A stretch of DNA of 64,000 bases, taken from NCBI RefSeq assembly GCF_004014715.1, contig NZ_CP034835.1, positions 4,432,251-4,496,250 of the forward strand. The letters are read 5' to 3'. Positions within the stretch are counted from its first letter, which is position 1. Every line of letters starts with the position of its first letter. Under the pieces are notes generated by a model. It had not been told where the DNA came from. It saw only the letters and a program-made list of their open reading frames with translations, and searched no databases. Shown piece by piece: positions 60,585-64,000 of the stretch. A program made the position numbers and the translations under genes. Origin of the DNA: Pseudoalteromonas sp. R3 (GTDB lineage Bacteria; Pseudomonadota; Gammaproteobacteria; Enterobacterales; Alteromonadaceae).

Positions 60585-62216
60585 TTAACCGCGGACTTTC
60601 ATGCCCTTTTTCTCCATGCCACGATAGATATAAAGCATCTGGGCAATTGAGATCAGGTTAGAGACCAGCCAGTACAGCACCAGACCAGACGGGAACCAGA
60701 TAAAGAACACAGAGAAGATAACCGGCATCCAGGTCATCATCTTTTGTTGCATTGGATCCGTCACTGTCATAGGTTGCAGCTTCTGAGTCAGGAACATACT
60801 GGCACCAAACAGGATAGGCAGTACATAGTAAGGGTCTTTTGAAGACAGGTCTGTCAGCCACAGCATAAACTCGGCATGACGCAGCTCTGTTGACTCCAGG
60901 AATACATAGAATAGCGCCAGGAAGATAGGCATTTGCAGTAACAGTGGGAAGCAGCCACCCATAGGGTTTACTTTTTCCTTACGGTACATCTCCATCATTG
61001 CCTGACCAAATTTCTGACGGTCATCGCCATAGCGCTCTTTCAGAGCCTGCATTTTCGGCTGTAGCATACGCATTTTAGCCATAGAGGTGTATTGCGCTTT
61101 GGTAAGTGGGTATAGCAACGTTTTTACGATTAAGGTAATCGCAATGATGGCCAAGCCCCAGTTACCGATAATGCTGTGCAGGAACTTCAGCAGGCTCAGT
61201 AGTGGCTGAGAGATAAACCATAACCAACCGTAGTCGACTGTCAGATCCAGGTCTTCATGAAGCGCTTCCAGCGCGTCTGTGTCTTTTGGACCCATGTAGT
61301 AAGTGGCGGTGAGCTGTGCAGTGCCATTGGCCTGAATATTGGTTGCTTCGCCTTTTACACCTATGATGCTGTTGTTATTACGCAGCGAGCTGTAAATGGT
61401 GTTGTTCTTTTCCTGATCTGGTACCCAGGCACTCACAAAGTAGTGCTGAATAAAGGCAACGTAACCACCCTGAGTATTTTTATTCAGGTTGGCATCGGCC
61501 ATATCAGAGAAAGAGTATTTCTCATAAGGCTCTTCGCTGGTGCCATAGGCTGCGCCCAGATAAGTCTGGTCAACCATGCTGCCTTTTTCCTGAACCGTGC
61601 GCTTGATTTGGGTATACAGTTGCACCTGAACAGGATCAGCCGTTGGGTTAGTCACATCGTATTCCAGCGCGACATCATACTGGCCCGGCTTGAATACAAA
61701 GGTTTTGCTGAACTGCACGCCTTTGCTGTCAACAAACGTCAGCGGTACACGCAGTTCATCACCGTTTAATGTGTAGCTGGTTTGTTCGCTTTGATAGACC
61801 GGGCGGCCCTGGCTTGATGCATCCGGGCCATTCAGACCAATCAAACCACTTTGTGCAAAGTACTCTTTGCCTTCAAACTCTCCCAGTAACAGGTAAGGTT
61901 GGTCGCTGCCATGGGTTTCGGCGTGCTGTAGTAATTTCGCCTCAACAATGTCACCGCCACGGGTGTCGATTTTCACTGCCAGTACATCGGTGGTTACCGA
62001 AATGACTGAGCGAGTAGCCACAGTGGCCTGCATTGGCACATCAGCCTGACTGGAAGCCGGTACGTCGGCCTGGTCATTGTTTGCGGGGCCGGCCACTTGT
62101 TGTGTGACGGCACTGGTATCAGCATTGGCTGCGGTTTGTTCCTTTGACCACTCTGTAAAGAGTAAAAAGGTAACCAGCAGCAAGCCGATAAATAAAAACG
62201 TGCGTTGCGATTCCAT
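60585..62216 (-). CDS. yidC: Membrane protein insertase YidC
   Basis: 543 residues: N-terminal signal-anchor (FLFIGLLLVTFLLF), large periplasmic domain, and the C-terminal insertase core ('WGLAIIAITLIVKTLLYPLT' with the conserved groove Arg nearby, 'PMGGCFPLLLQMPIFLALFY'). Gram-negative type, standard length. Confidence 0.98.
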   Translation of the reverse strand: MESQRTFLFIGLLLVTFLLFTEWSKEQTAANADTSAVTQQVAGPANNDQADVPASSQADVPMQATVATRSVISVTTDVLAVKIDTRGGDIVEAKLLQHAETHGSDQPYLLLGEFEGKEYFAQSGLIGLNGPDASSQGRPVYQSEQTSYTLNGDELRVPLTFVDSKGVQFSKTFVFKPGQYDVALEYDVTNPTADPVQVQLYTQIKRTVQEKGSMVDQTYLGAAYGTSEEPYEKYSFSDMADANLNKNTQGGYVAFIQHYFVSAWVPDQEKNNTIYSSLRNNNSIIGVKGEATNIQANGTAQLTATYYMGPKDTDALEALHEDLDLTVDYGWLWFISQPLLSLLKFLHSIIGNWGLAIIAITLIVKTLLYPLTKAQYTSMAKMRMLQPKMQALKERYGDDRQKFGQAMMEMYRKEKVNPMGGCFPLLLQMPIFLALFYVFLESTELRHAEFMLWLTDLSSKDPYYVLPILFGASMFLTQKLQPMTVTDPMQQKMMTWMPVIFSVFFIWFPSGLVLYWLVSNLISIAQMLYIYRGMEKKGMKVRG

Positions 62217-62224
62217 AACAGCTC

Positions 62225-62557
62225 TTATTTCTCGTGTTGTTTATCTTGCGTTGATTTAGCAGGCACGGGATCAGACCCGCCTGCACTTAAAGGGTGACAT
62301 TTTAATATGCGTTTAAGCGCTAACCAACTCCCTTTTGCAATTCCATGTAAATTAATTGCCTGAATTGCATAGTGAGAGCAGGTTGGGGTAAAGCGACAGT
62401 GTGGTCCCAGCAGCGGACTAATACAGCGCTGATAAAAACGGATCACACCTAATAGCAGTGTTTTGATCAGTCTTTGACATACCGACAAGGGCCACCGGAT
62501 CCACGTTTTACAACGCCGCACTAAGCGCGATGATACTGTGGAAGGGGAGTGATTCAT
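62225..62557 (-). CDS. yidD: Membrane protein insertion efficiency factor YidD
   Basis: 110 residues from [12 protein letters not shown]; this start lacks a strong ribosome site and a TTG upstream (62590) is an alternative. The family core is clear: [20 protein letters not shown] then [10 protein letters not shown]. It is 8 bp before yidC. The N-terminal extension of about 30 residues is longer than the usual form. Confidence 0.93.
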   Translation of the reverse strand: MNHSPSTVSSRLVRRCKTWIRWPLSVCQRLIKTLLLGVIRFYQRCISPLLGPHCRFTPTCSHYAIQAINLHGIAKGSWLALKRILKCHPLSAGGSDPVPAKSTQDKQHEK

Positions 62558-62845
62558 GTAATTGCCGTCAGACTGATAACCAACTCCCAAATAAAGAAGG
62601 AAAATTGGCGATTAAAAGGTGAGCTAACTTTACCTTATCGGGGTCAAAATAGCCATTGAGCCCCATGCGATTTTAGCGAATTCACTGTAAGATGAACTCG
62701 ACCAATCGTCGTTTTCATTGGTTATAGTGCAAATGAGTAACATCATACTGTTACGTAAATTGAGTATGTAAGTGGCACAGCAAATACAGCGCTGGCTTAG
62801 AGTGTGCAGACACGATAAATCAGCATATATTAGTGTATTGTGATG

Positions 62846-63280
62846 TTAAGACTGTTTGGGGCTACGCTGTTTAGACGCAGGACGCTTTTTATTGTGGCGT
62901 TTATGAGGTGGGGGCTTAGGTGCTCCGGGTTTACAGCGCTCATTTACTTTGCGCCATAATTTTGCCAGTTGTTTGCTGAGCTCTTCATTGGTTTGCTCGT
63001 CTACGCCGGTTTTGACCATCAGTACAATATCAATATTGTCCAGTTTATGACGGTTTAGGCGAAAGCTTTCACGGGCAAGACGTTTAATGCGATTGCGTTG
63101 GCAGGCTTTTTTACAGCGTTTTTTAGCAACAGTGAGTCCCAGACGTGGATGTCCGACATCATTGGGTTTAGCTAAGAGTGTAAAATAAGGAGTGGCTGCG
63201 CGAGCGGGTTCGTTAAAAACTCGGGAGTAATGCGAGGGAGTTAACAGACGTAACTCCCTGCTGAAGCTAAAGTCTTCCAC
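62846..63280 (-). CDS. rnpA: Ribonuclease P protein component
   Basis: 144 residues. RNR motif KKACQRNRIKRLARESFR at about 57-74. A Pro/Lys-rich C-terminal tail. The stop is 288 bp from the yidD start, whereas these genes often overlap or abut. Confidence 0.96.
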   Translation of the reverse strand: MEDFSFSRELRLLTPSHYSRVFNEPARAATPYFTLLAKPNDVGHPRLGLTVAKKRCKKACQRNRIKRLARESFRLNRHKLDNIDIVLMVKTGVDEQTNEELSKQLAKLWRKVNERCKPGAPKPPPHKRHNKKRPASKQRSPKQS

Positions 63281-63287
63281 TTATATA

Positions 63288-63422
63288 TTAAGCAGAAAGT
63301 ACTTTACGGCCTCTAGCACGACGACGCGCTAGTACTTTACGGCCATTCTTCGTTGCCATACGTGCACGGAAACCGTGAGTACGCTTGCGTTTAAGAACGC
63401 TAGGTTGAAAAGTTCTTTTCAT
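63288..63422 (-). CDS. rpmH: Ribosomal protein bL34
   Basis: 44 residues, starting [20 protein letters not shown] and ending GRKVLSA; the standard sequence and length. 7 bp upstream of rnpA. Confidence 0.99.
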   Translation of the reverse strand: MKRTFQPSVLKRKRTHGFRARMATKNGRKVLARRRARGRKVLSA

Positions 63423-64000
63423 AACTAATCCATCCGATCGGTTAAAGTTTAAAACATCCTATGCAGGTCGCGATCCTGGCACAGGTGCCATTGCGAGCGC
63501 GAGATATTAATGCCGCGGCGTAGGAAAGTCAATCATAATCGCGCCATCAAGCATAGATTTTAGCCAGAAATAACAAAAAACGGTCATTCACCTTGCTATC
63601 TCCAGAGAAAAACGAACCACATTATACCTATATAAAGAATAGAGTGTGATCTAAATTCTCCCATTAGCGATCCGGCACTTTATATAGATCGGATCTGAGC
63701 GGTGGTTGAGTGTGATCAACTCAGATCGGATCAAAGTTGGGTTTTCCACATGCCTTGGGTGAAAAGTGGCAACATCCTTTGGAAAACTTAAAATGATCGT
63801 GTTTTTTTGGTGAGATCTTGGCGTATTTTTGCTAAGATCAGTAAACAGGGTGAAAAATAAAATGTCAATAAAAACAAGCGGATGAGTTTGTTTCTGGGAA
63901 AGATCCTGAATTTTAAAAAAGTCAATATTGATGTTGTGGATAAGATCCCCTCATAATACCCGGCTTCCACCTATGTATTTATGATAATAAACAAGCATTT
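63423..64000. promoter_or_regulatory. rpmH promoter region / region expected upstream of dnaA
   Basis: About 580 bp without a gene. GATC sites cluster at 63650-63735 and again near 63900-63950. DnaA boxes: TTTTCCACA at 63742-63750 and TGTGGATAA at 63935-63943. This fits a divergent rpmH/dnaA intergenic region with DnaA autoregulation; dnaA itself would lie past base 64000. Confidence 0.65.

Overview
The window comes from a marine gammaproteobacterium, most likely Pseudoalteromonas. Three things point there: the origin-proximal gene order atpIBEFHAGDC - parAB - rsmG - mnmG - oriC - mioC - mnmE - (inserted genes) - yidC - yidD - rnpA - rpmH, the moderate G+C, and the regulator and peptide families present. 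The species assignment is inference; no database was searched.

Layout. (1) 1-3390: the end of a periplasmic adaptor gene, an ABC ATPase and a MacB/FtsX-type permease, closed by a terminator. (2) 4342-5028: a LuxR-type regulator. (3) 5.8-41.5 kb: a very large accessory region devoted to small peptides with double-glycine (GG or GA) leaders. I count 40 candidate precursor genes, nearly all too short for ordinary gene finding. Thirty-two of them lie between 10.0 and 18.9 kb. They include a perfect tandem array of eleven 134-bp units, each encoding the same 36-residue precursor. The locus has one C39-peptidase ABC exporter (19368-21578) with its HlyD adaptor and an NTF2-like protein, and an ATP-grasp ligase next to a precursor. 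(4) 24.1-28.0 kb: four paralogous precursors ending in a common core, a small lipoyl/biotinyl-like periplasmic protein, and a winged-helix/beta-propeller membrane regulator. (5) 28.7-39.1 kb: a second export operon with two radical SAM enzymes, a GT1-like glycosyltransferase, a precursor, HlyD, C39 exporter and S41 protease-like protein. It is flanked by a divergent precursor, an AraC-type regulator and another precursor. (6) 39.3-41.5 kb: a third winged-helix/beta-propeller regulator. (7) 41.7-51.2 kb: ATP synthase, parAB and rsmG. (8) 51.2-56.1 kb: mnmG, the chromosomal origin, mioC and mnmE. (9) 56.2-60.2 kb: a winged-helix/TPR regulator and a thiol-redox trio (CcdA-like, TlpA-like, thioredoxin-like). 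(10) 60.3-64.0 kb: an 8-bp repeat array, yidC, yidD, rnpA, rpmH and the DnaA-box-bearing region that should precede dnaA.

How the genes fit together (inference). Precursors are translated with short GG leaders, some may be modified by the ATP-grasp enzyme or by the radical SAM/glycosyltransferase set, and the C39 transporters would cleave the leader and export the core with the HlyD adaptors. Three paralogous membrane regulators, each beside its own precursor group, could control or sense the products. The most striking observation is that the core of the 11-copy peptide, YVYGKVTKDGWEIGFKYEF, reads like the terminal hairpin of a porin. Its last residues fit the outer-membrane beta-signal (G-x-x-aromatic-x-F), which suggests a secreted mimic aimed at the BAM machinery or a YxF-sensing PDZ protease.

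Three accessory genes (S41, second exporter, third regulator) are each broken by what looks like one missing base in a homopolymer. Adding one base restores a full-length product every time, so sequencing error is as likely as real decay.
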